From assembly GCA_030429705.1 (NCBI GenBank), contig JAUIES010000002.1:250001-314000 (forward strand): a stretch of 64,000 bases of DNA. The letters are read 5' to 3'. This document shows positions 27,112-36,778 of this stretch, one piece after another. The position numbers and the translations under genes were made by a program. Numbering within the stretch: the first letter of the stretch is position 1; each line of letters opens with the position of its first letter. This DNA comes from Phycisphaerae bacterium. Its GTDB lineage: Bacteria > Planctomycetota > Phycisphaerae > Phycisphaerales > UBA1924. The notes beneath the pieces are model-generated. The model saw only the letters and a list, made by a program, of their open reading frames with translations. It was not told the origin of the DNA and made no database searches.

Positions 27112-27795
27112 CTAGAAGTTGAATACGGCATCCATCACGCGGGTGAGAAGCCCCTTCTTGGCTGCGTTACGGACATCGCCCTTGTTTTCAAGTGTCATAC
27201 TCAAATTTGCCATCTGTGACGACAACACCGTATTGCCATTGGTGATGTCTTCCTGGCGAACGACACCAGCAAGCACAAGTGTCTGTACTTCATCGTCCTT
27301 GGTGATGACCTTCGTCGCCTGCAGGACGAGCGTGCCGTTTGGCTTGACCTCGATGATCTGCGCCGTAATTCTGGCGTTGAACTTGTCTGATCGTTCGTAG
27401 TCGCCTTCGCCTTTGAAGTCCCGGCTCATGCTGGCATCGAGCAGCGTCTGGTTTGTGAGCCCCCCTTCACGAAGTCGCAACTCGAGCAGTTCCCATGGGT
27501 CGATCAGAGCATTGATGCCGACATCGGCCGAAGTGCTTTTCTTGGTGTCAAGCGACTGTGAACTGGTCTGCTTGCTGGTTTCATCAACGATGATCGTCAC
27601 CAGGTCGTGCTTCATGAACTCGCGCGGCTCGGGCGGCGTGACATACAACATGCTCGCCATGGCGCTCTCGGAAACACTCAGTTCATATTCATTGGTCGCA
27701 CGCGGTTGATCCAAAGCCTGTACAAACAAGCTCTGGCCGCTCGAGACACCTGTAGCTATACCGAGGACGATGGCACTATTGCTGATCTTCTTCAT
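27112..27795 (-). CDS. flgH: Flagellar L-ring protein FlgH, without lipobox cysteine
   Basis: This subunit of the outer-membrane L-ring surrounds the flagellar rod. The 227-residue protein contains the family core: EFMKHDLVTIIVDETSKQTS, then LVLQATKVITKDDEVQTLVLAG and VRQEDITNGNTV. The N-terminal signal sequence (KKISNSAIVLGIATGVSSGQS) has no cysteine, whereas FlgH is usually an acylated lipoprotein. The start (27795) overlaps the flgA stop by four bases. A P-ring gene (flgI), which normally follows, is not in the window. Confidence 0.92.
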   Translation of the reverse strand: MKKISNSAIVLGIATGVSSGQSLFVQALDQPRATNEYELSVSESAMASMLYVTPPEPREFMKHDLVTIIVDETSKQTSSQSLDTKKSTSADVGINALIDPWELLELRLREGGLTNQTLLDASMSRDFKGEGDYERSDKFNARITAQIIEVKPNGTLVLQATKVITKDDEVQTLVLAGVVRQEDITNGNTVLSSQMANLSMTLENKGDVRNAAKKGLLTRVMDAVFNF

Positions 27796-28793
27796 CGATT
27801 GGTTTCCTTTTGGCGAATGAGCGAGAGGACGGCTTGTCCCGGGCCGTTCACTGTGGCATTGAATCGACGGCCGCCTGTGATTGGTTCAAACTGAATCCGA
27901 TCGCCTTCGCGCGCATCGGCGAGAGCCCGAGCGTTGATCTTCGCAATGATCGAGCCGGTGATGCAACGCACCGAGACGAGATCACCCCGGCTGACAACGA
28001 TCGGTGGCTCGACATGCCGCGATTCAATGATGTCGTCAATCTTGAGAGCGGCACGCGCCGTCGCGCCGGCCATATCTTCGGTTCGCGCCAGTATGAGCGT
28101 CGGTGAAACCCAGCGTGATTCAATGCTGTAGTCCCGTTGACTGACTTCTGATCGACGGGCAACGGGGTGCTTGGCAACCAGAACTTCTTTCTTGACGAGC
28201 ACGCCCACCCTGAGTGTGTCGTTGATCACGACGCGTTCACCATCGTAGATGCGCACTGCGAGCGGAAAATCGGCCGAGATGCCGAGCGGGTTCACTTCAA
28301 CAGTCATCTCGGCGACACTGGTTCGAATGAGTTGAGCATCCTTGGCGGCAAAGTTGAGTTTGATTTCATCGCTGTCGACACCGAGTTCGGCGCAGATCCG
28401 GGCACGAATCGCCTCGCGGAGAATCGGACCGTCGAACGCCTCGACGAGCCTGCCCGTCGTTGTGCGCGTCAGGGCAGGTGCAGGAGCGGGCGTCATCACC
28501 TTGACTCGACAAACTCGCCCGCGTACGACCACCCGTGCTCGCGGCAGCGCGATCGCATCGGCTACTTCGTCAGCGGTCAGGTCGATCCATCCGGTCTCGC
28601 TCTGTCGGCGTTCGAGATCATCGATCAACACTTGGGTCAGGTCGACGAGGCCGGCATCCGAAACCGTGACGACATCGCCGAGTGTGATTGGCTGTGATGT
28701 CATTACACGGGCAGTGCTGCGCAATGTGACCGTCACCGTGTCGGCGGCAGCGAACGAAGCCAACAGAAGTAGAATGAAGAGAGATCGAATCAT
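27792..28793 (-). CDS. flgA: Flagellar P-ring assembly chaperone FlgA
   Basis: This exported chaperone helps assemble the P-ring in the periplasm. The 333-residue protein has a signal peptide (IRSLFILLLLASFAAA). The C-terminal SAF-type domain is recognisable from about 200: VLVKKEVLVAKHPVARRSEV, then RAALKIDDIIESRHVEPPIVVSRGD and VRCITGSIIAKINARALADA. A GAGGAG site precedes ATG 28793. It lies 14 bases after flgG and overlaps flgH by four bases, so the three are one transcript. Confidence 0.92.
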   Translation of the reverse strand: MIRSLFILLLLASFAAADTVTVTLRSTARVMTSQPITLGDVVTVSDAGLVDLTQVLIDDLERRQSETGWIDLTADEVADAIALPRARVVVRGRVCRVKVMTPAPAPALTRTTTGRLVEAFDGPILREAIRARICAELGVDSDEIKLNFAAKDAQLIRTSVAEMTVEVNPLGISADFPLAVRIYDGERVVINDTLRVGVLVKKEVLVAKHPVARRSEVSQRDYSIESRWVSPTLILARTEDMAGATARAALKIDDIIESRHVEPPIVVSRGDLVSVRCITGSIIAKINARALADAREGDRIQFEPITGGRRFNATVNGPGQAVLSLIRQKETNR

Positions 28794-28807
28794 CGCAGAC
28801 TCCTCAT

Positions 28808-29614
28808 TTACCGGCGAAGTTGGCCGATGCTCTGGAGCGCCTGGTCGGCCGCCCGGATTGACTGGCTGTTCATCTCGAAGGCACGCTGCGTGCGAATGAG
28901 TTCGATGAGTTCACGAGCCGGATCGACATTCGATGCTTCGAGCATGCCCTGGCGAATTCGACCGCGTTCGTCTGCGCCGGCCTCACCGACCACGGGTTGA
29001 CCGGACGCAATCGACTCGACCCATAGATTTTCGCCAATCTGCCGCAGCCCGGCTGGATTGACGAAAGTCGCGAGTTGGATCTGTCCGACTTCAGCAGGTT
29101 CAGTCTCGCCACTTGCGAGCGCAAACACTCGGCCATCCGTCGCGATATCAACCTTTACCGTCCCGTCTGGGATCGTGATCGGAGGTTCTAGCCGCCTGCC
29201 CTGATCGTTCGCCAGGACGAGCTCCCCATCGGCATTGAGTGCAAAGTTGCCAGCGCGCGTAAATGCAGTCCCCCCGCCGAGTTCATTTTCGACCTGCACC
29301 TGGAAGAACCCTCGACCTTCGATCATCAGGTCATTCTCCTGCCCGGTGGTGATCGGAGATCCTTGCGTGAAGTCTTGCTGGGTGCCGCTGACCTTCACAC
29401 CAAGCCCGACATACAAGCCTGTCGGGCGCTGGTCGCCGTTCGGGTTTTCAACGCCTGGCTGGGCTCGTTCGATGTAGAGCAAGTCTTGGAAATTTGCTCG
29501 ACTCGACTTGTAGCCTTCGGTGTTGATGTTCGCAAGATTGTTTGCGATGACATCGAGACGCGTGTTGAGGGCGTTCAGTCCGCTTGCTGCCGATTGAAGT
29601 GCGATGATGGCCAT
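28808..29614 (-). CDS. flgG: Flagellar distal rod protein FlgG
   Basis: This component of the flagellar distal rod has 268 residues, close to the usual 260. The N-terminal rod signature is SAASGLNALNTRLDVIANNL with ANINTEGYKSSRANFQDLLY. The C-terminal signature is LIRTQRAFEMNSQSIRAADQ. A GGAGGA site lies 8 bases upstream of ATG 29614. It is between flgF and flgA on the same strand. Confidence 0.95.
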   Translation of the reverse strand: MAIIALQSAASGLNALNTRLDVIANNLANINTEGYKSSRANFQDLLYIERAQPGVENPNGDQRPTGLYVGLGVKVSGTQQDFTQGSPITTGQENDLMIEGRGFFQVQVENELGGGTAFTRAGNFALNADGELVLANDQGRRLEPPITIPDGTVKVDIATDGRVFALASGETEPAEVGQIQLATFVNPAGLRQIGENLWVESIASGQPVVGEAGADERGRIRQGMLEASNVDPARELIELIRTQRAFEMNSQSIRAADQALQSIGQLRR

Positions 29615-29634
29615 TTGTTATTCTCCTCCGAGCG

Positions 29635-30414
29635 TTAGCCGATGCGACCGAAACTATTGATGGCCCGCTCCGCAAGCCTGTCCTGATAGGTCATCACGCC
29701 GATGTTTGCACTCACCGCCGAACTGGCCCCTTGCATTTCCAACAGGGCTGCGACTTCGTTGACAGCCGACCCTTCGACCGACCCCTGGATAATCCGCCCG
29801 GTTCCGACCGTGAACGAGTTCACCGCCGAGGCGTTCGGGCGATACAGCCCTTCACCTTCAGGTTTGAGATCGTGCCGATCAGCCACATCGACGAACTGCA
29901 GTTGTGCAACGACAGAACCGCGTTGATGGATGTTGCCGAAATTATCGATGTTGATCGGTTCATCGTCGCGCAGATGAATGGGCCGATTCTGTGTGTCAAG
30001 CAACGGCTGCCCGCTCGCAGCCTGCACAAGCGTTCCCGTTGCATCAAGTGCGAAGCGCCCGTCGCGCGTCAGGGCGAGCGATTCAGCACCGCCGTCGAGA
30101 CCTGTTCGAGTGACGAGAAAACCATCGCCCTCGATCGCGATATCGAGATCGTTCCCGGTAGTTTCGACCGCACCTTGCTTGAACTGCACGCGCGAAGGTG
30201 CCATTAAGACACCTGCGCCGAGCCGCTCCATCAGGTCATTGCTCGGCATGAAACCGAGGTTGTCTTCCCGCCTGACAGGATCTCGCTGCATGGTGATCGC
30301 CGAGACCGGCTTGTACCCGACGGTATCGATATTGGCGAGGTTATTGGCAAGGGCATCCAGACGATGCATCGCCGTAAGAACGCCTGATGCCGAGATGTCC
30401 GTGCCATAGTACAT
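29635..30414 (-). CDS. flgF: Flagellar proximal rod protein FlgF
   Basis: From ATG 30414, 6 bases after a TGGAG site, this is a 259-residue protein. The N-terminus reads YYGTDISASGVLTAMHRLDA and then LANNLANIDTVGYK, the shared rod/hook signature; the C-terminus reads DRLAERAINSFGRIG. Its position as first gene of flgF-flgG-flgA-flgH and its similarity to FlgG support FlgF, though some planctomycete proteins of this type are annotated only as flagellar basal-body rod protein. The longer in-frame start at 30438 lacks a ribosome site. Confidence 0.9.
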   Translation of the reverse strand: MYYGTDISASGVLTAMHRLDALANNLANIDTVGYKPVSAITMQRDPVRREDNLGFMPSNDLMERLGAGVLMAPSRVQFKQGAVETTGNDLDIAIEGDGFLVTRTGLDGGAESLALTRDGRFALDATGTLVQAASGQPLLDTQNRPIHLRDDEPINIDNFGNIHQRGSVVAQLQFVDVADRHDLKPEGEGLYRPNASAVNSFTVGTGRIIQGSVEGSAVNEVAALLEMQGASSAVSANIGVMTYQDRLAERAINSFGRIG

Positions 30415-30581
30415 TGGATGCTCCAGCGGATCGAACACCGATCCATCGGATGCATCTCAAACGGCGTGCCAATCTGAAAAACAGTCTCTGTGTCTCGACA
30501 ACCAGAAGACCAAGCGTATTGAAGCGCAAGATCAGCCTGCGCCATCGCGAGCGCACATTTTGCGTATTGAACCGAAAACGA

Positions 30582-31988
30582 TCAAATCACAAAATCAGTC
30601 GGCGCGAGCACTTGGTCAACTTTGGCTCGCCACTCGTCAAAACCCGCACGCCCCATGAGACCGAATGTCGCCTTCTTGCCGGTTTCGACAGCGGGCTGGT
30701 TGTAGGCATCGATACCGAGCATGAGACCGGCATAGGCCGTCGCGATCTGCCAAAGCGAAATGAACTCGCCGATGTGTTCAGCGTCGAGACGAGGCATCTT
30801 GAGTGTAAAATTTGGACGCTGGCTGCGTACCAGCGCGTACTCTGTCGCTCGCTTTTCTGCGGCCAGCAACTCGGCCATGGATCGACCCTCGAGATAAGTC
30901 AATGCTTCAACACCGAGACCAGCAGGAATGGTGACATCCTGGTCAAACTTCTCGACTTCGACAAAGCCGATGACTTTATCGTTCGGCCCTTCGCGATACA
31001 ACTGGATCTGGGAGTGCTGGTCGGTTGCACCGAGTGCTTTGATCGGTGTAAACCCGGCGTACACGGTTTCGCCGTCCACATCGTTTTCCTTGCCCAGTGA
31101 TTCCGCCCAGAGTTGGCGGTACCAGTCCGCCATCAGATACATCTGATTGGCATACGGCATCAGCACATGCGATGTCTTACCCTTTCGGCTTGCCAGTTCA
31201 CACAGCAGGCTCGCCAGCATCGCCGCCGGGTTGGTTGCCAGATCGGGCTGGCAGCAGCGTTCGTCCATCGCAGCCGCACCGTCGAGCAGTTGTTCGATGT
31301 CGATCCCACACATTGCAGCACTGAATAACCCGACCGGGCTGAGCACGCTGAACCGACCGCCAACTCCTTCAGGAACCGGCAGCGTCGCGTACCTCTCCGC
31401 ATCGCAGATCTGCCGCATGGTTCCCTTTGCAGGATCAGTGATCGCAACGACATGATCATTTGCCTTGTCGCCAAGTGCGGTCTTGAGAGCCTCACGCACC
31501 CACATGAACTCCGCAGCGGTCTCAGCGGTCTCGCCAGACTTACTGACTACATTGAACAGGGTTGACTCGGGCTTGCATACATCCATGACCGCTGCGAATG
31601 CGGTTGGGTCAACATTGTCGAGGACGAACAGACGAGGGTGGCCGTCGCGCTGTTCTTTGGTCATCAGATTCCAGGTCGGGCTGTTGAGCGCGCTCTGAAG
31701 TGCGATGTTGCCGAGTGCCGATCCGCCGATACCCAGTACGACGAGATTCTCAAACTTACCCTGGCGTTCCTGAACCAACGCGTGAATCGCCTGTGTGTGC
31801 GCCGATCTGGTCTCGCCGCATGGAAGGTCCCGCCATCGCTCCCAGCCGGTTCCGCGTGTCTTGTCCAGTCGTGCTGTCAGTGCGGTTGCCGCCTCGGCGA
31901 GTTCTGAGCCCGGTTCGAGCCGTGCACGATCAAGCCCGTGGTTTCCGACGCGTTCGGCGAGGCAGTTGGCATAGTCGAGTGTGAGCAT
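30582..31988 (-). CDS. pgi: Glucose-6-phosphate isomerase
   Basis: This enzyme interconverts glucose 6-phosphate and fructose 6-phosphate in glycolysis and gluconeogenesis. From ATG 31988 it has 468 residues, within the short bacterial class. Sugar-phosphate-binding segments are VLGIGGSALGN and NVVSKSGETAETAA. The family signature GVGGRFSVLSPVGLFS is present, and the C-terminal catalytic lysine region reads AVETGKK. An in-frame extension to 32009 is unlikely. It is 168 bases upstream of flgF in transcription direction and probably separate from the flagellar unit. Confidence 0.96.
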   Translation of the reverse strand: MLTLDYANCLAERVGNHGLDRARLEPGSELAEAATALTARLDKTRGTGWERWRDLPCGETRSAHTQAIHALVQERQGKFENLVVLGIGGSALGNIALQSALNSPTWNLMTKEQRDGHPRLFVLDNVDPTAFAAVMDVCKPESTLFNVVSKSGETAETAAEFMWVREALKTALGDKANDHVVAITDPAKGTMRQICDAERYATLPVPEGVGGRFSVLSPVGLFSAAMCGIDIEQLLDGAAAMDERCCQPDLATNPAAMLASLLCELASRKGKTSHVLMPYANQMYLMADWYRQLWAESLGKENDVDGETVYAGFTPIKALGATDQHSQIQLYREGPNDKVIGFVEVEKFDQDVTIPAGLGVEALTYLEGRSMAELLAAEKRATEYALVRSQRPNFTLKMPRLDAEHIGEFISLWQIATAYAGLMLGIDAYNQPAVETGKKATFGLMGRAGFDEWRAKVDQVLAPTDFVI

Positions 31989-32106
31989 GGCTGAGCATAG
32001 AACGACCAAGTCTGGAGGGTCGGTCGATCTATAGATGGAATCTTGTGGAAGCTGGTTTACGGTCGGGGTTTCCCGCGTGCAACAAGAGGCCTACTGTTTC
32101 GCCCCC

Positions 32107-32188
32107 GGGCGTGTACCCAAGTGGACAAAGGGGGCAGACTGTAAATCTGCTGGCGTAGCCTTCGCTGGTTCGAATCCAGCCGCGCCCA
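32107..32188 (+). tRNA. tRNA-Tyr (GTA)
   Basis: This is an 82-nt class II cloverleaf with a long variable arm. The acceptor arm is GGGCGTG / CGCGCCC (one wobble) with discriminator A. The anticodon stem is GCAGA / TCTGC with loop CTGTAAA, giving anticodon GTA. The T-loop is TTCGAAT. Confidence 0.95.
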
Positions 32189-32214
32189 TTCGAGTTTTCA
32201 TCGATTCACAAGAC

Positions 32215-32245
32215 AGGCGAGCCTCCCAGCGGGGCTCGCCTTTGT
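32215..32245 (+). terminator. Rho-independent terminator after tRNA-Tyr
   Basis: A 9-bp stem (AGGCGAGCC with GGCTCGCCT) with a 9-nt loop is followed by TTG. It separates the tRNA from the convergent tsaD gene. Confidence 0.8.
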
Positions 32246-32292
32246 CATGCCCAGCCGACACAACGCCTGACAACAACGACTTGATTGTTCCA

Positions 32293-33357
32293 CTACCGCT
32301 TCGTCGACGGACTTGCGGTCAGTGTGAGGTCGTCTGCCCCTCGATCTTGGTACACCTGACAGGCCAATGCCGCGATCATGGCAGCATTGTCGACACATAG
32401 TGACATCGGGGGCATGTGGACCGGGGTGCCACGGGCTTTTCCAAAAGCCAGCAGTTCGCTGCGCAGTCGTGTATTCGCTGAGACCCCGCCACCAATGAGT
32501 ACCGATTTGTACTCAAATTGATTGTTGCGGGCGACCTGAACCGCTCGGTCGAGTTTGATCATGATGGCTTTGCAGGCTGCTCGTTGAAATGACGCTGCGA
32601 TGTCTCGTCGTTGAGCATCTGTCAATGAACTGTGGTCCTTGACGAATCCACCGCCGTCGGACTTTGGTCGCGGTCGCCCGCGCACTGCGTAAAGGACCGC
32701 CGTCTTGAGCCCGCTGTACGAAAAGTCGAGCGAGTCTTTGTCGAGTCGGCTGATCGGAAAGTCGTACGCCCGGTCATCGGCTCCGTCTTGTCCTGCCAAC
32801 TGGTCGATCGCCGGGCCACCGGGGTGCCCGAGCCCGAGAATCGACGCCACCTTGTCGAATGCTTCTCCGATGGCATCGTCAATCGTGCCGCCCAGTCGCT
32901 CCAACTCTGTCGGGCCCGTGCAGCGATACATGGCTGTATGCCCCCCACTGACGAGGAGCCCAAGCGCCGGATAGACATCCTCGTGCTCAGCCGACATGCG
33001 TGCAGCGTACAGGTGAGCGTGCAGATGATCGATCCCGATGAGCGGGCGACCTAACGACCACGCAAGGGCTTTGGCTGCAGCGACGCCCACCAAGAGCGAA
33101 CCGATCAGACCGGGTTGATGACCCACAGCCACAGCGTCGATATCCGCCCACTGTAAGCCCGCTTCATCGACTGATGCTTGAAGAATCGGCATCATGCGTT
33201 TGGCGTGGGCCCGGCTGGCAATCTCCGGGACAACGCCGCCATACTCGGCGTGCAGGCTGTACTGGCTTGCAACGATGTTGCTAAGCACACGCTCGCCATC
33301 TTCGACGACAGCGGCGGCCGTTTCATCGCACGAAGTTTCAATCCCGAGAATCCGCAC
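32293..33357 (-). CDS. tsaD: tRNA N6-adenosine threonylcarbamoyltransferase TsaD
   Basis: This enzyme transfers the threonylcarbamoyl group to A37 of ANN-decoding tRNAs, with TsaB and TsaE as partners in bacteria. The 354-residue protein starts at ATG 33357 with the typical MRILGIETSCDETAAAVV. The metal-binding histidines are in DHLHAHLYAA, and the ATP/metal-binding segments are VGHQPGLIGSLLVG and SGGHTAMYRC. The C-terminal block IGGGVSANTRLR and CVDNAAMIAALA is conserved. It lies 3 bases downstream of the processing protease gene and is co-transcribed with it. Confidence 0.97.
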   Translation of the reverse strand: MRILGIETSCDETAAAVVEDGERVLSNIVASQYSLHAEYGGVVPEIASRAHAKRMMPILQASVDEAGLQWADIDAVAVGHQPGLIGSLLVGVAAAKALAWSLGRPLIGIDHLHAHLYAARMSAEHEDVYPALGLLVSGGHTAMYRCTGPTELERLGGTIDDAIGEAFDKVASILGLGHPGGPAIDQLAGQDGADDRAYDFPISRLDKDSLDFSYSGLKTAVLYAVRGRPRPKSDGGGFVKDHSSLTDAQRRDIAASFQRAACKAIMIKLDRAVQVARNNQFEYKSVLIGGGVSANTRLRSELLAFGKARGTPVHMPPMSLCVDNAAMIAALACQVYQDRGADDLTLTASPSTKR

Positions 33358-33360
33358 GGT

Positions 33361-35004
33361 TCAGTTGCTTCCGATCGGCGCGACATCCGCATCGATAAGC
33401 CAGCGTTCGAGATCTTCGCCAGTGAGACGAAGTTTTGTAATCTCATTGCCATCGGCATCAAGAATGCTGATCGTTCCTCCTGAAAGCACTGCGCTATCGG
33501 GGATCAGATCCGGCGTCGGCGTTGGATCGGGCGTGACATTCGCTTGCAATGCAATCATGCGATCACGAACGCGGTCAACTTCGCGCATCATTCGCATCAG
33601 TTGCTTTTCGAGCCCGGCGAGTTCAAGGTACACGGCCTCATCGGCAACAATCGCGTCATCTGCGACCTCGGGCCACGCACCTTGATCGACGCGCGTCTGG
33701 AGCGCCGTCAGACCGCGACCGAGTTGAGTGTCAGCGAGTGTCTCGATAATCCACGCCGGGTCCGACCAGTTGGTGTTGTCTGCTTCCGTGGCTGCATCCA
33801 TACGGATGATCTCTTGCTCGCGGCGCGCGGTCAGCATAGCGATGCGCTCGTCGCGATCAAGCGGCACAAAGTACCCTGGCGATGGGTCCACGCCCCACAC
33901 GGGCTCACCCGGCAGGCGATGCAGACAGCGACCGCTGGGCAGATAGTAGAGTTGCTCGGTGATCTTGAGCACCGCGCCGGGCTGTGAAGGCACTGGCCGT
34001 ACGGACTGCACACTACCCTTACCGAAACTGCGTTCACCCACGATAATCGCCCGGCCGTTGTCGACGAGGGCCCCACCCACCACTTCGCTGGCAGAGGCGC
34101 TCTGGCCGTTGAGCAGGACGACCATCGGCGCTTGTTCAAAGCCCTCGCCGGCTTTGGCTTCGGCGATGGACTCGGGATAGTGCAGCCCCTTGGTCGAGAC
34201 GATCACGCCTTGCCCAAGAAACAAATCGGCCATCTCGATCGCTTCGTCCAGAATCCCCCCCGGATTGTCGCGCAGGTCCAGCACAATCCCTTCGAGCGGT
34301 CGCCTGGCTTTGGTCTGGGCGGCTTCGAGGGCTTTGCGGGTTTCTTCGGCGCACTGGCCGGTGAACTGGGCGACGCGCACATACGCGATTGCTCGCTCGG
34401 CATCGATCAGGAACTCCCACGCGTTTGGGTCAGCGGGGTCGCGGTGAAAGCCCTTGACCTCACGCGTCTTGATGTGATCGCGCACGACCGTGATCTCGAT
34501 CGTCTCTGTTCCCCGCTCGATCGTGAGCACGACTGATGTCCCGGGCTCGCCGGTGATCAGGTCGATGCTGTCGTCGATGGTCTTGCCGCGTGTGGAGTCG
34601 CCGTCGATCTCGATCACGCGGTCATCAGCCCGGATGCCCGCGAGAAGGGCCGGCGAATCTTCCATCGGGTTGACGATGGTGAGCCAGCCATCGACAAGAC
34701 CGACCTCGGCCCCGATCCCGACATATTCACCAGACAGTTCCTTGTTGAAGTCTTCGGAATCGCGCGGTGGGACATAGACGGTGAACGGGTCATCAAGCGC
34801 GTTGACCATGCCCGTGATGGCGGCCTGCTGAAGCGCCTCGTCATCGGGCTCGGTGACCGCGTACCGATCGATCATGGTCTTGACATCGATCATCGGATCG
34901 AAGAAGGCGTAGTCGCCGGTCTTCTGCACGATCGCCACGGTCGAGCCGATGACCGCGATCGCCAGCAGCGTGATGAGGATGAACTCGCGCGTTCTGGTGG
35001 ACAT
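33361..35004 (-). CDS. C-terminal processing peptidase (S41 family, Ctp-like)
   Basis: This exported or membrane-held serine protease trims C-termini of envelope proteins. From ATG 35004 (GGAGG site 5-6 bases upstream) it has 547 residues, longer than the usual 400-450. There is an N-terminal membrane anchor at about 8-27, a PDZ domain at about 95-165 (GAEVGLVDGWLTIVNP) and the catalytic domain after 200. The catalytic dyad is Ser304 in GQSASASE and Lys329 in ERSFGKG, at the expected spacing of 25. A glutamate-rich C-terminal extension of about 170 residues follows the usual fold. It forms a two-gene unit with tsaD. Confidence 0.93.
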   Translation of the reverse strand: MSTRTREFILITLLAIAVIGSTVAIVQKTGDYAFFDPMIDVKTMIDRYAVTEPDDEALQQAAITGMVNALDDPFTVYVPPRDSEDFNKELSGEYVGIGAEVGLVDGWLTIVNPMEDSPALLAGIRADDRVIEIDGDSTRGKTIDDSIDLITGEPGTSVVLTIERGTETIEITVVRDHIKTREVKGFHRDPADPNAWEFLIDAERAIAYVRVAQFTGQCAEETRKALEAAQTKARRPLEGIVLDLRDNPGGILDEAIEMADLFLGQGVIVSTKGLHYPESIAEAKAGEGFEQAPMVVLLNGQSASASEVVGGALVDNGRAIIVGERSFGKGSVQSVRPVPSQPGAVLKITEQLYYLPSGRCLHRLPGEPVWGVDPSPGYFVPLDRDERIAMLTARREQEIIRMDAATEADNTNWSDPAWIIETLADTQLGRGLTALQTRVDQGAWPEVADDAIVADEAVYLELAGLEKQLMRMMREVDRVRDRMIALQANVTPDPTPTPDLIPDSAVLSGGTISILDADGNEITKLRLTGEDLERWLIDADVAPIGSN

Positions 35005-35257
35005 GGGTGCCTCCGATTGCTGAGTAATGATACGGCGTGGCCGGCTGGGTGGCACCGAAGTCTAAAAGTACTGGTTGACGGGTCAACCAGTGCCACCGCA
35101 AGTCCGTCATCGGACTTCGGTACTTCGTGCAGACGATGACCGGCGTGCTCACATTGTTCTCAGAACATCACAGAGCCATGGGCAGGCGACGACATCCACC
35201 TCCAGGAAAGACACCGAAGTCGACTTCCGGTGTTGCGCACCATCGCGGCGCGACCGA

Positions 35258-36670
35258 TCAACCGCCGAGTCGCACCGGTTCGAAACCGGCACGATAGTCG
35301 CGCTTCACGATCGTTCGAGTGGCCTCGGCATGGTTGGTAAACGACAACGACGCGCGGTCCCAATCAAGAACCTGCCCGGGAAACATCGCAGCCTTGACCG
35401 CAAGCAAACCCGGCTCGGTGCACTTGAGCCCAACCTCAAACGGGCACCACAGGTGCGGCGTGTCCTTGCCGACAGCCGTATCCACCCACGCATGCCAGTG
35501 GTTGAACGATTCGTACTTGGGCAAGCCAGGATATGTCATGCCGTCGATCTTTTCGCCCTCCCTCCAGATCTCGAGCGGCCCTTCGGGTGCGAGGACCAGC
35601 GTGCCGCCCTCGCACACCACGATCGTGCAGATGCCGCTCGGCCAGTCACCCTCGCCGATACCGATCTGAGCCCGATTCGGCGACATGTTACTGTCGTAGA
35701 AATACATATTGCAGGTCGTATTTGCAAAAGCGTCGCTCTCGACCGGGTATGTCAAGGTCGAGATCACCTTGTCAGCATGGAAGAATGAAAGATCACTCGA
35801 AGGTGTTCGCGAGCACACCTGCGTCGGGCTCGTCAGTTCTGGGAAGGCGTAGAACAGCACATCGGTCTGGTGCACGACCCAGTCGGCGATCTGGCCGCCG
35901 CCAAACCGGAACCAACTCCGCCAACGCCTCTGGACCATGTTGGGTCGGCACGGCTCATGTTGGGCGCCGTTAAGCCACAGGTCATAGTCAAACCCGTCCG
36001 GGGGGGCGACCGGTTCGCCCAGTGTACCATCGGCGAAGTAATGACCGCCATTGAGCGCACCACCGCCGAAGGTGACATGCACTTCGATCACTTTCCCGAG
36101 TGTGCCGCCACGCAGAATATCGACCGCTGCCCGGCGTGCGGGGCTTTGAATACGCTGCGCACCGGTTTGCGTCGCCAGGTGTGGTCGCGCTGCTGCCGCT
36201 TGCTGCAAGATGGTGAGTTCTTCCAGCTGCTGGACAAGCGGCTTCTGGCCGTACACATGCTTGTTGTTGGCAAGCGCCATGGTCATGATGCTGCAATGGG
36301 AATGATCCGGCGTGGCCACGATCACCGCATCGAATTCGTCGCCGTGTTGGTCGAACGCTTCTCGGTAATCACGACAGGTAAATGCGTCTGGGTGTTCACC
36401 GGATGCCTTGGCAAGCGCGTTCGCGTCAATGTCGCACAAGCCGACGATGGTGGCATCGGGGTGCCCATTGACCTGCCGACGGTCTGCAGCCCCAATCGTG
36501 CCGATCACGCCGATCGACAAGACACGCAAACTGGAATCTTGCCGAACTGCCCGTTTTCGAGGCTTGGTTGCAGTTGCGGCTGCGAGACCAGCGGGAACCG
36601 TCAGGGCTGCCAATCCGGCGGCGGTTGAGGACTGGACAAACGCTCGGCGAGACACTGGCTTGGTCGTCAT
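35258..36670 (-). CDS. Tat-exported oxidoreductase of the Gfo/Idh/MocA family
   Basis: From ATG 36670 the 470-residue protein starts with a twin-arginine signal (VSRRAFVQSSTAAGLAALTV), so it is exported folded with its cofactor. The Rossmann fold reads SIGVIGTIGAADRRQVNGHP and then VGLCDID, and VIVATPDHSH is the conserved segment near the nicotinamide site. The middle region HYFADGTLGEPVAPPDGFDY and later WHAWVDTAVGKDTPH fit the sugar-oxidoreductase domain. Such proteins often act on polysaccharide-derived sugars in planctomycetes; the substrate is unknown. A longer frame to 37066 is the antisense of hflX and was rejected. Confidence 0.9.
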   Translation of the reverse strand: MTTKPVSRRAFVQSSTAAGLAALTVPAGLAAATATKPRKRAVRQDSSLRVLSIGVIGTIGAADRRQVNGHPDATIVGLCDIDANALAKASGEHPDAFTCRDYREAFDQHGDEFDAVIVATPDHSHCSIMTMALANNKHVYGQKPLVQQLEELTILQQAAAARPHLATQTGAQRIQSPARRAAVDILRGGTLGKVIEVHVTFGGGALNGGHYFADGTLGEPVAPPDGFDYDLWLNGAQHEPCRPNMVQRRWRSWFRFGGGQIADWVVHQTDVLFYAFPELTSPTQVCSRTPSSDLSFFHADKVISTLTYPVESDAFANTTCNMYFYDSNMSPNRAQIGIGEGDWPSGICTIVVCEGGTLVLAPEGPLEIWREGEKIDGMTYPGLPKYESFNHWHAWVDTAVGKDTPHLWCPFEVGLKCTEPGLLAVKAAMFPGQVLDWDRASLSFTNHAEATRTIVKRDYRAGFEPVRLGG

Positions 36671-36778
36671 GTCTACCTCTCGGGCTAGGGTGATTGTTTG
36701 TGAATCAGTGTTCAGCCTATCAATCGCCGGAGTCACCCGCAAGCGTTTGCCGGTGTCGTGCCATACCCTTGTGTCTCT

